DNA from: Pseudomonas sp. PSB18
Lineage (GTDB): Bacteria > Pseudomonadota > Gammaproteobacteria > Pseudomonadales > Pseudomonadaceae
Direction: 5' to 3'
Assembly: GCF_014596565.1 (NCBI RefSeq)
Contig: NZ_NOIN01000005.1
Span: 1 to 64,000, forward strand
Length of the DNA: 64,000 nt
Within the stretch, counting starts at the first letter, position 1, and every line of letters begins with the position of its first letter. A program made the translations under genes and the position numbers. Shown piece by piece: positions 27,246-35,718 of the stretch. The notes below the pieces were generated by a model that saw only the letters and a program-made list of their open reading frames with translations, did no database searches and was not told the origin of the DNA.

Positions 27246-28856
27246 TTAATGACTCTCCCTGGCAAAATGCTTAGTCAGTTCAAGCAATGTTCCACGTAAC
27301 TCCGGCGGACGCACGGGTTTTGCCAAAACCGAAATGTTCATGTTGTGCAACGCGTGACGGATTCTTTCAATTTCATGGCCCGTCATGATCATTGCCGGCA
27401 CCTCCCAACCACGCTGCTCGCGTATCGCCGCTATACACTCGGAGCCCGAGATCTTCGTCCCCAAATCGAAGTCCGCGATGATGATGTCGCAGTCGCTGGT
27501 CACGTTCACACCATCACTGTGAGTCTCGACCGCACAGCCCCATTTTTCCAACAGCGCAGACGTTGCCATCAGCACGTTGGGATCATCCTCTACCAGGCAC
27601 ACCCGTAAACCTTGTAAACGGCTATGCGTAGATGCAGCGCGGCTCGGCTCTACCCTTGGCGCGACCCTTTCCAATCCCGTGATCGTGGCACGAGTCCCTT
27701 TACCGAGCCTTGAATGCAGCTGAATTTCCAGGTTGAGCAAGTGACTGATCCGCTTGACGATCGACAATCCCAGCCCCAGGCCTTCGACGTCCTTATCACG
27801 TACGTGACGTACCCGATAGAACTCTTTGAATACCTCAGGCAGATGCTCGGTGGCGATGCCCCGTCCTTTGTCGTAGATGGCGATGGATAGCCCCTGGTCT
27901 TTGGGTCGCACGCCAATCAATACCGGTTGGCCTGGCGCATATTTGAGCGTGTTGGAAACCAGATTCTGCACCATGGTCGCCAACAAGCCCGCATTGGCAT
28001 TGACCCAATGCTGACAGGGTCGCAAGCGCAATTCGACACCCGCCCAACGTGCGGCTTCAGTGTTTTGCTTGACCACGTCCTGAAGCAACGCACCCAAATG
28101 TATGGGTTCGGATTTCGGCTCAAGCTGTCCGTTATCGAGCGTGTAGATATCCAGGATCGAACGGAACAGCTGTGACACGGTATGCAGCGAGCGATCGATG
28201 TTATCAACCAGGCGCAACTCTTCCAGGCCCAGCTTGGCGTCACGCAGGCAAGCGGTGAACAGGCCAATGGAGTGGATCGGTTGGCGCAGGTCATGGCTGG
28301 CTTGGGCGAGGAACCGGGACTTCTCATGATTCGCGGCAATAGCCTCTTCCGAAGCAATACGAGTGCGGGTCAACAGGATGTGCGCGTAGGCGGGTACCAC
28401 GATGGTGGTGACGATCAGCATAAGAAACATATAGGGCTGTCCGCGCCAGAACGGCGTGAACAGGAAAATCAAGACCAGCATGCCAAGGGCTATCAGCGTC
28501 GCCGCTGCCAGGTAGCGCGAACCGAAGCGCATGCCATTGCCCAACGTAACCCAAAGCAAAGCAGCGTACACCGGCAATGCCCCTTCCCCACCCACGTTCA
28601 GGGCAAACGCAATTCCCGAGTAGTCATGGGCCATTGCAAACAGCCGACGCCAGAAAAAGTGTCCCGGCCAGCGCTTGATCGCCATGCGCAGCGGGATCGC
28701 AACACTGATGAAAAAAGCCATGTACCACATGATAGGGGTATACGTGGCGAAATCACTGGAGGGCAGGCAGGCCACCACGATGATATAGAGCGAGGCACAG
28801 GTACTGACCGTCAACCGTAATGTCGCTTGGTCAAGCTCACTGTTCTTTTCCGTCAT
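27246..28856 (-). CDS. Membrane hybrid sensor histidine kinase with receiver domain
   Basis: 536 aa from the ATG at 28856; a GTG two codons upstream is the alternative. The N-terminal 165 residues hold about six hydrophobic segments and no large periplasmic domain, reminiscent of RpfC-like sensors. The dimerisation box is SHDLRQP with His188, then an N-box ([11 protein letters not shown], about 297-307), GRGI and GLGLSI ATP-binding motifs (about 331-366). A C-terminal receiver (about 415-536) has Asp462 as likely phosphoacceptor and Lys513. The gene is divergent from a LuxR-type response regulator 104 bp away and convergent with the secreted peptide gene. The natural partner is probably one or both of the nearby response regulators. 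The ligand is unknown; sensing a membrane-associated or lipophilic signal fits the topology but is inference. Confidence 0.9.
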   Translation of the reverse strand: MTEKNSELDQATLRLTVSTCASLYIIVVACLPSSDFATYTPIMWYMAFFISVAIPLRMAIKRWPGHFFWRRLFAMAHDYSGIAFALNVGGEGALPVYAALLWVTLGNGMRFGSRYLAAATLIALGMLVLIFLFTPFWRGQPYMFLMLIVTTIVVPAYAHILLTRTRIASEEAIAANHEKSRFLAQASHDLRQPIHSIGLFTACLRDAKLGLEELRLVDNIDRSLHTVSQLFRSILDIYTLDNGQLEPKSEPIHLGALLQDVVKQNTEAARWAGVELRLRPCQHWVNANAGLLATMVQNLVSNTLKYAPGQPVLIGVRPKDQGLSIAIYDKGRGIATEHLPEVFKEFYRVRHVRDKDVEGLGLGLSIVKRISHLLNLEIQLHSRLGKGTRATITGLERVAPRVEPSRAASTHSRLQGLRVCLVEDDPNVLMATSALLEKWGCAVETHSDGVNVTSDCDIIIADFDLGTKISGSECIAAIREQRGWEVPAMIMTGHEIERIRHALHNMNISVLAKPVRPPELRGTLLELTKHFARESH

Positions 28857-28960
28857 TGTCACGGGAATATTCCATTATGAAGAGTTGTTTCAGAGATGAA
28901 ATCCAATGTTCCAGTTTAGGTTACGATGCACGAACTTTAAGGTCAGGAGGATCTTGGGCC

Positions 28961-29593
28961 ATGACGTGCAGAGTCATTGTGGCGGATGACCATCCGTTGT
29001 TTCGCGAAGGTATGCTCAGGACGATAGAAAGACTTCTACCTGCCGCGCACATTGAACAGGCCGGCAATCTGGATGAAGTGCTGGCGCTGGCGCGAACTGG
29101 CGTGGAGGTGGACTCACTGATTCTTGACCTGCGCTTTCCGGGTATCAAATCGTTGCAGGTCATCGGCCAATTACGCGCCGAGTTCAAGCGCACCTCGATC
29201 ATTGTCGTCTCGATGGTAGAAGACATGGACGTCATTTCCCAGGTGATGGCGTTGGGTGCGGACGGTTTCATCGGCAAGAATGTCGATCCGGCCAGCATTG
29301 CCGAAGCCATCATGGCGATTCGCGAAGGTGAAGTGGTCGTCAGGCACCAATCGGAGAACTCGGTCGTGGACGATGTGGTAGCCCAGCTCACGGTGCGACA
29401 GCGGCAAGTGCTCGGCCTGATCGCTGCGGGCAAGACCAATAAAGAAATAGCCAAGGAGCTGGGCATTTCGCCGTTCACCGTGCGCATCCATGTCTCCAGC
29501 TTGCTCAAAGCCTTGAATGTTCCCACCCGCGCGGCCGCAGCTGCACAATTCTCCAACTTTCCAACCAGTGGTGGCTGGTCGGCAAGAACTTAA
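28961..29593 (+). CDS. LuxR-type (NarL-family) response regulator 1
   Basis: 210 aa. I chose the ATG at 28961 because AGGAGG lies at 28945-28950 and because the paralogue at 30789-31421 starts at the same alignment position (M-x-CR-I/V-IVAD). The receiver has Asp56 in LILDLR and Lys at the expected position (GKNVDP). The C-terminal helix-turn-helix (about 145-205) has the [22 protein letters not shown] and [13 protein letters not shown] signatures. It is divergent from the hybrid kinase and probably regulated by it. With its paralogue it is a candidate binder of the ATAG-N10-CTAT motifs nearby. Confidence 0.92.
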   Translation: MTCRVIVADDHPLFREGMLRTIERLLPAAHIEQAGNLDEVLALARTGVEVDSLILDLRFPGIKSLQVIGQLRAEFKRTSIIVVSMVEDMDVISQVMALGADGFIGKNVDPASIAEAIMAIREGEVVVRHQSENSVVDDVVAQLTVRQRQVLGLIAAGKTNKEIAKELGISPFTVRIHVSSLLKALNVPTRAAAAAQFSNFPTSGGWSART

Positions 29594-29906
29594 AGTTTGA
29601 AAGCGGGGACGCCGTAATAATAGTGAAGAGTTTATCGCCCCTGTACGCATCCCTCGCCATAGCACACCTGTACTATAGCGTCCGTCCGCCCTCACGTCCT
29701 AAGCTGTAAAGGCTCGATAAAGAGTCTTTACAACAGCCTCATGCAATATAACAAACACGCCGCGCGTCGTTTGGCAAAACCGCGCACGATGCAAAAATAT
29801 GACGAGCGAATCCCGTTGACAAACATCAACTCGGAGTAAGCGCGAGCTCAACTTAACCACCTGGCCAGTTGAAATGGAAGGGCCGGCAATTACTAAGGTA
29901 AGTATT
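29594..29906. other. Intergenic region before the BamE-like lipoprotein
   Basis: Holds regulon motif copy B (29659-29676) and a 7-bp inverted repeat, TGTAAAG at 29705-29711 with CTTTACA at 29726-29732. A 32-codon open frame at 29741-29839 has no ribosome site and is not called. The ribosome site AAGGTA precedes the lipoprotein ATG. Confidence 0.5.
29659..29676. promoter_or_regulatory. Regulon motif copy B (ATAG-N10-CTAT)
   Basis: Reads ATAGCACACCTGTACTAT. Same spacing and core (ACACCTG) as copies A and C. It lies 66 bp after response regulator 1 and about 230 bp before the lipoprotein gene. Confidence 0.6.
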
Positions 29907-30395
29907 ATGTCTCTCAACTACGGAAGAGTCCTTAAAAACGGAATAGCACTGTGCTTGCTGGCCGGCGCCATCAGCGGTTGCACCAACACGGGTGATCTGA
30001 TGAACTCCTTGAACCCGGGCGCCAAAAAATATGACACTGTTTACTTAAAACAAACGATCATTCCAGGCAAAACAACTAAAAGCCAAATCAGCCAAATGTT
30101 CGGCGCCCCCGCCAGTGAAGAGCTGAACTCGACGAGTACAAACAACGAGTCGAACTGGACCTACGACAAGCGCGAAGAGGGCTTGGACAAATACATGAAA
30201 CTGGCTCACAAATATGTCTCGACCGAGACCAGCCTGAAAATGTATGACGCCTCCGCGCAAGCCTCGAAGGCACAGGGTGTTGCTAACGATGTGAGCAGCG
30301 TAACCGGCACGAGAACAGGCCAAAGCCAGACTCAAGGCACCGTCCTGACAATTTATTTCGAGGACGACGTTGTGAAGTATTACCGGATTTATTAA
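29907..30395 (+). CDS. BamE/SmpA-like outer-membrane lipoprotein
   Basis: 162 aa from the ATG at 29907, with AAGGTA at 29895-29900 upstream. A lipoprotein signal ends in the lipobox AISGC with Cys25 as the lipidation site; Asn/Thr follow, giving no inner-membrane retention Asp. The region around residues 50-75 (PGKTTKSQISQMFGAP) matches the GxTxxxVxxxLGxP pattern of the SmpA/OmlA (BamE-like) fold, followed by W-Y and a C-terminal YFEDDVV strand. It is not the housekeeping bamE, since the sequence is divergent and the context regulatory. It stands alone on the plus strand between the two response regulator genes and probably responds to them through motif copy B. Confidence 0.75.
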   Translation: MSLNYGRVLKNGIALCLLAGAISGCTNTGDLMNSLNPGAKKYDTVYLKQTIIPGKTTKSQISQMFGAPASEELNSTSTNNESNWTYDKREEGLDKYMKLAHKYVSTETSLKMYDASAQASKAQGVANDVSSVTGTRTGQSQTQGTVLTIYFEDDVVKYYRIY

Positions 30396-30788
30396 TGGAT
30401 ATCACTCGTTGAGTTTCCTCCCGAAAAGGGACGTTTCGATGCTTGTATCCAATAAGATGCGGACTACGGGTGCTGGCATTTGTCAGCACCCTGATGATAG
30501 GTGCGATACCCCGAAGGCGTGAGAGCACCGTCGCGCGACAAATGTGACGATGCAAATCCTGGCCCAGGCAACAGATGCCCATGGTCAACCTGACCGGCAA
30601 TCCATATATCTCGAGTGCCGCTCACAAACGCCACGCCGCAACTATCCCTTTCCAGTTTTCCCCAATCTGGTCAAGCGCATGGACCATGGGAGCGGCGATC
30701 CGATTCATCTCAATCCGTCTGCCGGTGAGTGGTTCCAGGCTTACAATGGCTACGGTTGCCAGCGCGATATCAATACTCGATCGCCTGG
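30396..30788. other. Intergenic region between lipoprotein and response regulator 2
   Basis: Contains a hairpin (30468-30491) and short overlapping open frames on both strands. One minus-strand stretch (30622-30790) reads as 50 or so protein-like codons without an upstream start and might be a gene remnant. I can name nothing in it with confidence. Confidence 0.4.
30468..30491. terminator. Hairpin after the lipoprotein gene
   Basis: GGGTGCTG and CAGCACCC form 8-bp arms, extended by two further pairs around an ATTT loop. There is no downstream T-run, so it may be a weak terminator or only an RNA 3' structure. Confidence 0.4.
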
Positions 30789-31421
30789 CTAACGCACCGG
30801 GCCAATCGTCTGGCGACCCGCAAAGCGTGCGGCGGCCACCGCTCTGTTAGGCACGTTTAGCACACGTATCAGGGAAGAAACATGGATCCGCACTGTGAAG
30901 GGAGAAATTTCAAGTGCCGCGGCGATCTGTTTGTTGGTCTTGCCTTGGGCAATCAGTTGCCAGACCTCCCTCTGCCTGAGGGTCAACCTGTTTATATCAT
31001 CATCCAAATCCAGCGGCATGGGATCCGAAGGCTCGTATTTGACCAGCACCTCGCCGTTTCGAATACTCGCAATGGCCTTGCCGACTTCTTCTGAAGAAAG
31101 GCTTTTGCCTACAAACCCGTTTACACCTGCACTCATGATTTGCTCGACAGTTTCACCGTCCTCAACTGTCGACACGACGATTACTTTGACGTGCTTTAAC
31201 TCCTGACGCAACTGTGCCAAGTCCCTGACCGAACTTAACCCAGGAAGCCGCATGTCAAGAATTAATGTATCGAGGGAGCGTTCATCGACTATCAGGGCTC
31301 TTACTTCTTCAAGGCTCCCAGCTTGCTCGATCAACGTGTCTGGCATTAAGCGCTCCAACAATACCGTCATTCCCTCGCGAAACAGCGGATGCTCATCTGC
31401 CACGATAATTCGGCAACTCAT
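30789..31421 (-). CDS. LuxR-type (NarL-family) response regulator 2
   Basis: 210 aa, the same length as regulator 1 and clearly paralogous from end to end. It shares [12 protein letters not shown], Asp56 in LILDMR, Lys in VGKSLS, and the helix-turn-helix segment LTLRQREVWQLIAQGKTNKQIA with [14 protein letters not shown] prefer the ATG at 31421 to a GTG four codons upstream because it aligns with the paralogue; neither has a strong ribosome site. Tandem regulon motifs lie 72-103 bp upstream, so autoregulation or cross-regulation by regulator 1 is likely. It is divergent from the isocitrate lyase-family gene. Confidence 0.9.
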   Translation of the reverse strand: MSCRIIVADEHPLFREGMTVLLERLMPDTLIEQAGSLEEVRALIVDERSLDTLILDMRLPGLSSVRDLAQLRQELKHVKVIVVSTVEDGETVEQIMSAGVNGFVGKSLSSEEVGKAIASIRNGEVLVKYEPSDPMPLDLDDDINRLTLRQREVWQLIAQGKTNKQIAAALEISPFTVRIHVSSLIRVLNVPNRAVAAARFAGRQTIGPVR

Positions 31422-31492
31422 ATCACAAAACACACGACGTCCATTCGAATAGAAATACCATTCGATGATGTCCGACTCCCACGACTTAGGAT

Positions 31493-31524
31493 ATAGAACA
31501 CCTGACCTAGCACATTTGTGCTAT
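31493..31524. promoter_or_regulatory. Tandem regulon motifs, copy C (ATAG-N10-CTAG-N10-CTAT)
   Basis: Two sites share the central CTAG. The left site (31493-31510) reads ATAGAACACCTGACCTAG and the right site (31507-31524) reads CTAGCACATTTGTGCTAT. The right one is the most symmetric, with TAGCACA/TGTGCTA arms. The pair lies between divergent genes for response regulator 2 and the lyase-family enzyme and could control both. Confidence 0.65.
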
Positions 31525-31638
31525 TGGCCTTAATATTGTCGATCGGAATGAACTTTGGATGCCCTCGGAGCTACAGATTATTGATGATGGCCTCGCATTC
31601 TACGAATCAATTTTAAAACATAACTTTCAAGGAGTTGA

Positions 31639-32454
31639 ATGGTCATGGCTACATTGGATAACGCTTTTCACAGCCTGCATCAGAATGGCCTGCTTGTTCT
31701 GGCCAATGTTGCCGATGCAGGGGGTGCGCGCATCGTCGAACGTCTAGGGGGCAAGGCAGTCGCAACCAGCAGCGCCGCCATGGCGTGGTCACATGGGTAT
31801 CAGGATGGCAACAAGCTGCCTCTCGACCTGCTGGATGCCACCGTCAAGTCGATGGTACGGGTCCTCAGCGTACCGCTCACGGTGGATATCGAAGGCGGCT
31901 ACTCGGATGACCCGGAACGGGTCGGACAAGTGATAGAAGCCGTTGTCGCCGCAGGGGCGGTCGGGATCAACATCGAAGACGGCCTGGGCTCTCCAGAGCT
32001 GCTTGTCCGCAAGATCGACGTCGCGAGAAGAGTGGCGGACCAGGCGGGCGTCAAGCTGTTCATCAACGTGCGGACCGACGTCTACCTGAAAAATCTGTTC
32101 CCCGTCGAACAACGCCTGGAGGAACTCCTGAAACGCAGCGCACGCTACGCCAGCGCCGGGGCGGATGGCCTGTTTGCCGCTGGCGTGGTCGATTCGAACG
32201 AGATTGCCACCGTCTGCCGCGAGACCAAACTGCCCGTCAACCTGCTGTCCCGGGACGGACTGCCCTCTCCCGACGAATTGAAGCGCCTGGGTGTCAGACG
32301 GCTCAGCGCGGGTTCCAGCATCGCCGAGTTTCTGCACGGTGCCATGGGAGCACTGGCCCGTAGCTTCCTGGATAACGGCCAACTCGACACCCAAGCCTTG
32401 CAGGCCCATACATACGGCGAATTGAATGCGTTGATGGCGGCGAAGAGCGAGTAA
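31639..32454 (+). CDS. Isocitrate lyase/PEP mutase family protein
   Basis: 271 aa; AAGGAG lies at 31629-31634, and an in-frame ATG at 31645 is an equally good start. A TIM-barrel protein of the ICL/PEP-mutase superfamily: the metal and substrate segment is DIEGGYSDDPERV (about residues 73-85), then GINIEDG, and INVRTDVY. The KKCGH loop of true isocitrate lyases is absent, so the enzyme is more like the carboxyphosphonoenolpyruvate/PEP mutase or oxaloacetate-decarboxylase branch. The substrate cannot be stated. It is divergent from response regulator 2, with the tandem regulon motif in the shared promoter. A strong terminator follows. Confidence 0.85.
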   Translation: MVMATLDNAFHSLHQNGLLVLANVADAGGARIVERLGGKAVATSSAAMAWSHGYQDGNKLPLDLLDATVKSMVRVLSVPLTVDIEGGYSDDPERVGQVIEAVVAAGAVGINIEDGLGSPELLVRKIDVARRVADQAGVKLFINVRTDVYLKNLFPVEQRLEELLKRSARYASAGADGLFAAGVVDSNEIATVCRETKLPVNLLSRDGLPSPDELKRLGVRRLSAGSSIAEFLHGAMGALARSFLDNGQLDTQALQAHTYGELNALMAAKSE

Positions 32455-32531
32455 CGCTATCCTCCGGACGAGGCCAAACGCTAACGTTCGATTTGTACGT
32501 CACCTCCCCCCGGCACTGGGAAACCCCAGGC

Positions 32532-32565
32532 AAAAAAGAGCCACTCATTTGAGTGGCTCTTTTTT
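32532..32565. terminator. Rho-independent terminator
   Basis: A perfect 15-bp stem (AAAAAAGAGCCACTC paired with its complement) around an ATTT loop, ending in a run of T on both strands. It closes the lyase-family gene and separates it from the cytochrome gene. It works in principle in both directions. Confidence 0.9.
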
Positions 32566-32618
32566 GCGGTCCCAGGAAAATCAGCCCCCCTCCTCCTTCT
32601 TTGACAGGACGTCCCTCC

Positions 32619-33056
32619 ATGCAACGGATCGTGGTATCGGCAATTACCAGCCTATCGACCCTAACCCGTAAAATAAGCAATCACCTGGGTTTGCCGCTTT
32701 TGCTAGGGTGCTTATCATTCACTCAAGCCCCCCTGTCCTTGGCGGACAACACCAACGGAAAAAGTCTCTACCTGCAGAGATGCGCCATGTGCCACGGATC
32801 GGATATCAAAGGCACAGGACCATTGGCCAACAAAAGCACTCCTCCGACCCCTGACCTGACCACCGCCGCGTTCAAGAAACGACTCAATGATTATCCCGGC
32901 GTTATCGTTTCATCGGTCATCCTTCGTCCCAATGGAAACCTGATTCCAAAGACCCTGCGGGAGAATGGTGTGAAGCTACCGCCCCACGCTTGGAGCGTTC
33001 AGGACCTGCGGGATTTGAATCAATACATGATTGGTGTGATTTCAAAAAGTCGATGA
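32619..33056 (+). CDS. Secreted monohaem cytochrome c
   Basis: 145 aa from the ATG at 32619. The N-terminus is long and hydrophobic around residues 24-40, ending in a signal-peptidase-like ALSLADN. The haem site is CAMCH at Cys55/Cys58/His59 followed by GSDIKGTGP, typical of class I c-type cytochromes in the periplasm. The sixth ligand is unclear; Met residues near the C-terminus (NQYMIG) are candidates. It is a small electron carrier with no dedicated dehydrogenase adjacent, so its partner is unknown. It is separated by a terminator upstream and by about 100 bp from the next gene. Confidence 0.85.
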   Translation: MQRIVVSAITSLSTLTRKISNHLGLPLLLGCLSFTQAPLSLADNTNGKSLYLQRCAMCHGSDIKGTGPLANKSTPPTPDLTTAAFKKRLNDYPGVIVSSVILRPNGNLIPKTLRENGVKLPPHAWSVQDLRDLNQYMIGVISKSR

Positions 33057-33158
33057 TCTCGCCAAGCCCCCCTCTCCAATGAGTTTCGGGCAAAACGGCT
33101 TGTATTTTAGCTACCGTCTCCTAGCATGATATTAAAATACCATCAAAGCAGGGACGCC

Positions 33159-34403
33159 ATGAAACAAGCCAAGTTGATTGCCGCTCTTTTCGTTGCCGGG
33201 GAGTGCGCCCTTTCCTCGCCTGCAACCTGGGGGTTTGAAATTAACCCCTGCCTGAGGGTGCTGGTTTACAACACTTATTACCTTGATCAAGCGCCGACCA
33301 GGGACTGGAATCTTTGCAAGAAAACAGACCTGATCGAGGGGTATGCCAATGGCAAATATTCAAAAGGGACCGTCCATGAGCATATGACCAATTTCGCCAT
33401 TGACGAGTACCGCGGCGCCGACTTTGAAGGATTCCTGGTCCGCAAGAGACAGACTGACAGTTCCAAGCCCAAACGGCTCATTTTTGAATACATGAATGAC
33501 CCAGTGTGGGCTAAGTCACCAAGCAGGACTCCTCACAACACCTTTGCAATCATCTATGGCAGTTGGTGGAACGATGATCCTTTGATGTACACGTGGGGTG
33601 AAAGCAAAGACTTCAGAAATGGACTGTGGAATCTAAATGGCCAGTTCAAACCCGAATCTAAAAAATACGCTGGGGGCCGCGAAGATTGTGAGGTTGAGGG
33701 GAAAAATCATCTTGGCTGGAACTCCCACTATGGAAACCTCCAATACCTCCACTTCATGTCTAGCCAAATGCCCAAGGATGCCAGTGAAGAGGCGCGATTA
33801 GAAGAAACCACAAGGCTGGCTCTCGTGTGGATCAAGTTCGCTTATGACGTGGCGACAGGCGATACGCCATTCGACGCACCTCTCACACCTCAAATCGAAG
33901 CCAGCTTGGGACTCCCCTCGATAGCTCTAAATCAATGCGTTAAGCAAAAAAACGTAAAAATTCGGACGCTCTTTGCTCGCTCTGGCGTTCCCATCGATGA
34001 TCGAAACAAGCGCACACCTGATGTGGCGCTCGGCAGCATATTTCATATTTTCCAGGACTCATTCTCCCCTGCTCACACCTGCCGCAAGGAGGAGGTTGTC
34101 GACGGTAGTCATTACGCCGTCCTCACTCAAGCCTACAACTATCGGGTGCAGGCTAAGGACAAGCATGGTGGTGACGAGCATAGCTTCAACGACAAATATC
34201 CGGGCTGGCTTTTGACCTACGCCCGGGATGGGAATCACGTGTATGCCAATGATCCTGTAGCTGTTGGAGCTTGGATGCTAAGCGCCGTGGATACAAAGAC
34301 CCCCTGGGAGTCTGTGGAGAAGCATCTTCGCGAAACCATTTTTAGAAAGCACTCTGCCGGTGTCGTTGACCAATCCCCTTGCATAGGGAAACGCACCTTA
34401 TGA
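33159..34403 (+). CDS. Secreted zinc-phospholipase C/P1-nuclease-like protein
   Basis: 414 aa from the ATG at 33159, with a signal peptide (residues 1-23). The pattern follows bacterial zinc phospholipase C. There is a Trp at 24 close to the predicted mature N-terminus, then KGTVHEHMTNFAID (His73/His75) resembling the KEGVNSHLWIVNRAI segment of the B. cereus enzyme. The segment HIFQDSFSPAH (His296, Asp300, His306) has the exact H-x3-D-x5-H spacing of the zinc site. Further His residues (190, 198, 318) could complete the site. It is longer than classical PLC (about 245 aa). Base composition is lower in GC than the flanks, suggesting transfer. It may be an exported effector, with the adjacent damaged lipoprotein as its immunity partner, but that is inference. 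Confidence 0.6.
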   Translation: MKQAKLIAALFVAGECALSSPATWGFEINPCLRVLVYNTYYLDQAPTRDWNLCKKTDLIEGYANGKYSKGTVHEHMTNFAIDEYRGADFEGFLVRKRQTDSSKPKRLIFEYMNDPVWAKSPSRTPHNTFAIIYGSWWNDDPLMYTWGESKDFRNGLWNLNGQFKPESKKYAGGREDCEVEGKNHLGWNSHYGNLQYLHFMSSQMPKDASEEARLEETTRLALVWIKFAYDVATGDTPFDAPLTPQIEASLGLPSIALNQCVKQKNVKIRTLFARSGVPIDDRNKRTPDVALGSIFHIFQDSFSPAHTCRKEEVVDGSHYAVLTQAYNYRVQAKDKHGGDEHSFNDKYPGWLLTYARDGNHVYANDPVAVGAWMLSAVDTKTPWESVEKHLRETIFRKHSAGVVDQSPCIGKRTL

Positions 34404-34477
34404 GGCTAAAAATACGGCATAGCGCCATCCTTCAGCTACGCTGCTCAGGATTACCCCTTCGACAAGGAAGCCGCTCC

Positions 34478-34800
34478 ATGAATAGAGGTTTCTGCTTGGC
34501 CCTGGTTAGTACTCTCCTGGCGATCCAAGGATGTGGAAATCTCAATAGCGTTTACCGCAATCATTCGTTCAGTGGAGACGACAGCGCACCGATGCGGTAA
34601 AAGAGATTGCGCTCAAAATCTTCGAGCAAACGGACGAGGCCTACGTGTGCTTTAACACGATGACCCGCTTCGCTACCGAAGCTACGGTCGTAGACTCGAT
34701 GCTCGCTGCGAGAACTACGATTATCGAATACTGTAACTCGGTACTCCAACCGGGCACGGTGATCAAAACCGTCCCCAAGCCCGCCCCTGTAAAACTTTGA
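34478..34800 (+). pseudogene. Lipoprotein gene with apparent frameshift
   Basis: Starting at 34478, a lipoprotein signal (MNRGFCLALVSTLLAIQGC, lipobox Cys19) leads into GNLNSVYRNHSF and then stops at 34600. From about 34582 a different frame reads on with protein-like codons (TDAVKEIALKIFEQTDEAY...) to a stop at 34798-34800, without its own start. A one-base indel near 34580-34592 would join the two parts into a lipoprotein of about 107 residues. It lies 74 bp after the phospholipase-like gene. A sequencing error or a genuine short 40-aa lipoprotein are alternatives. Confidence 0.5.
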
Positions 34801-34852
34801 CAGAGTCTTACTTGGTAAGCGCGCATTTGCACAAACGAAGCGAATCGTTTCC

Positions 34853-35686
34853 CTAATCCGGAATACGATGCCCGAAGAAGTAACGGACCCCACTTTCAAA
34901 CCCACTGGCATCGGGGTCCTCAAGAAAGGCTTCCAGAAGCGCTGAGGCCTGCATCGGTCTGAACACCCGATCATGATAAAAGGAAGAGCAGTCGATGCCG
35001 GTCGCACATTCGAAGCGCCGTCGCAGTTCGAATGGGAAACAAGGTTCTCGCAAGCGCCGTAAAATCCGTTGGGCCAAGCCAATCACACTCAGCGGTTCAC
35101 CGCCGTCGACACAGACCTGGTCCGTACCGAATCTGCCTGCCAGTTCGGCGCATCTGTTCAGCACCGCGTCGCGATAGCTGTCCAGTGAATCATAGTCCTG
35201 GTGGTCGCAGAGTTCGTATCCCGTCTCCAGGCAACCCGAGAGGTGCACTGGCAGGATCTCGGCGTCGCTGATGGTCGCGACCCGTTCGAATGCGGCGAGA
35301 ACAATGGGCATATCGGCCAGCTTTCCGCGCCGCGTGAGCACTGCGCTCCAGGCCAGTGTGAGCTCAAGGCCCACGTCTTCGGATGCCAGTCGTGTTGCGA
35401 GAGTGTCGACAGTAGAAGTCGGTCCGGCATCGCCTAGCAGCTCCGCGCATAGGCGTCGGTTTACCGGATGGGTGTCGCCGCTGCCCAACTCGACGAGCCC
35501 CGGCAGTGGGCTGAAGTCGCCATGCTTCGCCCGCCTCAGCGCTTCCAACCACTGAAAGTAGTCACCCGCCTGCGGCAGCTGTCCGACTTCCCTTCTGGGA
35601 GGTAGGGTCACTACATCCGGGTAGGCAAAATACCCCCGCCCTTCCCAGTCGACCATTTCGGGGTTGCCATAACGACTCCACTCCAT
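34853..35686 (-). CDS. Probable immunity protein for the DUF4150 toxin
   Basis: 277 aa; the ATG at 35686 is preceded by GAGGAG at a 5-nt distance. It is a soluble, acidic, helix-rich protein without signal peptide or membrane segments. The middle (about 60-190) looks like HEAT-type helical repeats (PVNRRLCAELLGDAG, DVGLELTLAWSAVLTRRG). It directly follows the DUF4150 effector gene on the same strand (32 bp), the usual place for a cognate immunity gene in T6SS effector units. I do not recognise a specific family. Confidence 0.55.
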   Translation of the reverse strand: MEWSRYGNPEMVDWEGRGYFAYPDVVTLPPRREVGQLPQAGDYFQWLEALRRAKHGDFSPLPGLVELGSGDTHPVNRRLCAELLGDAGPTSTVDTLATRLASEDVGLELTLAWSAVLTRRGKLADMPIVLAAFERVATISDAEILPVHLSGCLETGYELCDHQDYDSLDSYRDAVLNRCAELAGRFGTDQVCVDGGEPLSVIGLAQRILRRLREPCFPFELRRRFECATGIDCSSFYHDRVFRPMQASALLEAFLEDPDASGFESGVRYFFGHRIPD

Positions 35687-35718
35687 TGTCACTCCTCACT
35701 GTCGTCGCTTGTGCCGGT

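Noticed and set aside
29741..29839. 32-codon open frame between response regulator 1 and the lipoprotein
   Set aside because: No ribosome site and no recognisable features; could be chance.
30544..30850. Overlapping plus-strand open frames of 82 and 91 codons
   Set aside because: No clear ribosome sites, composition unlike a conserved protein, and they run into the response regulator gene.
34561..35082. Minus-strand open frame of 173 codons
   Set aside because: Opposite the lipoprotein remnant and in another frame of the immunity gene; protein is not plausible.
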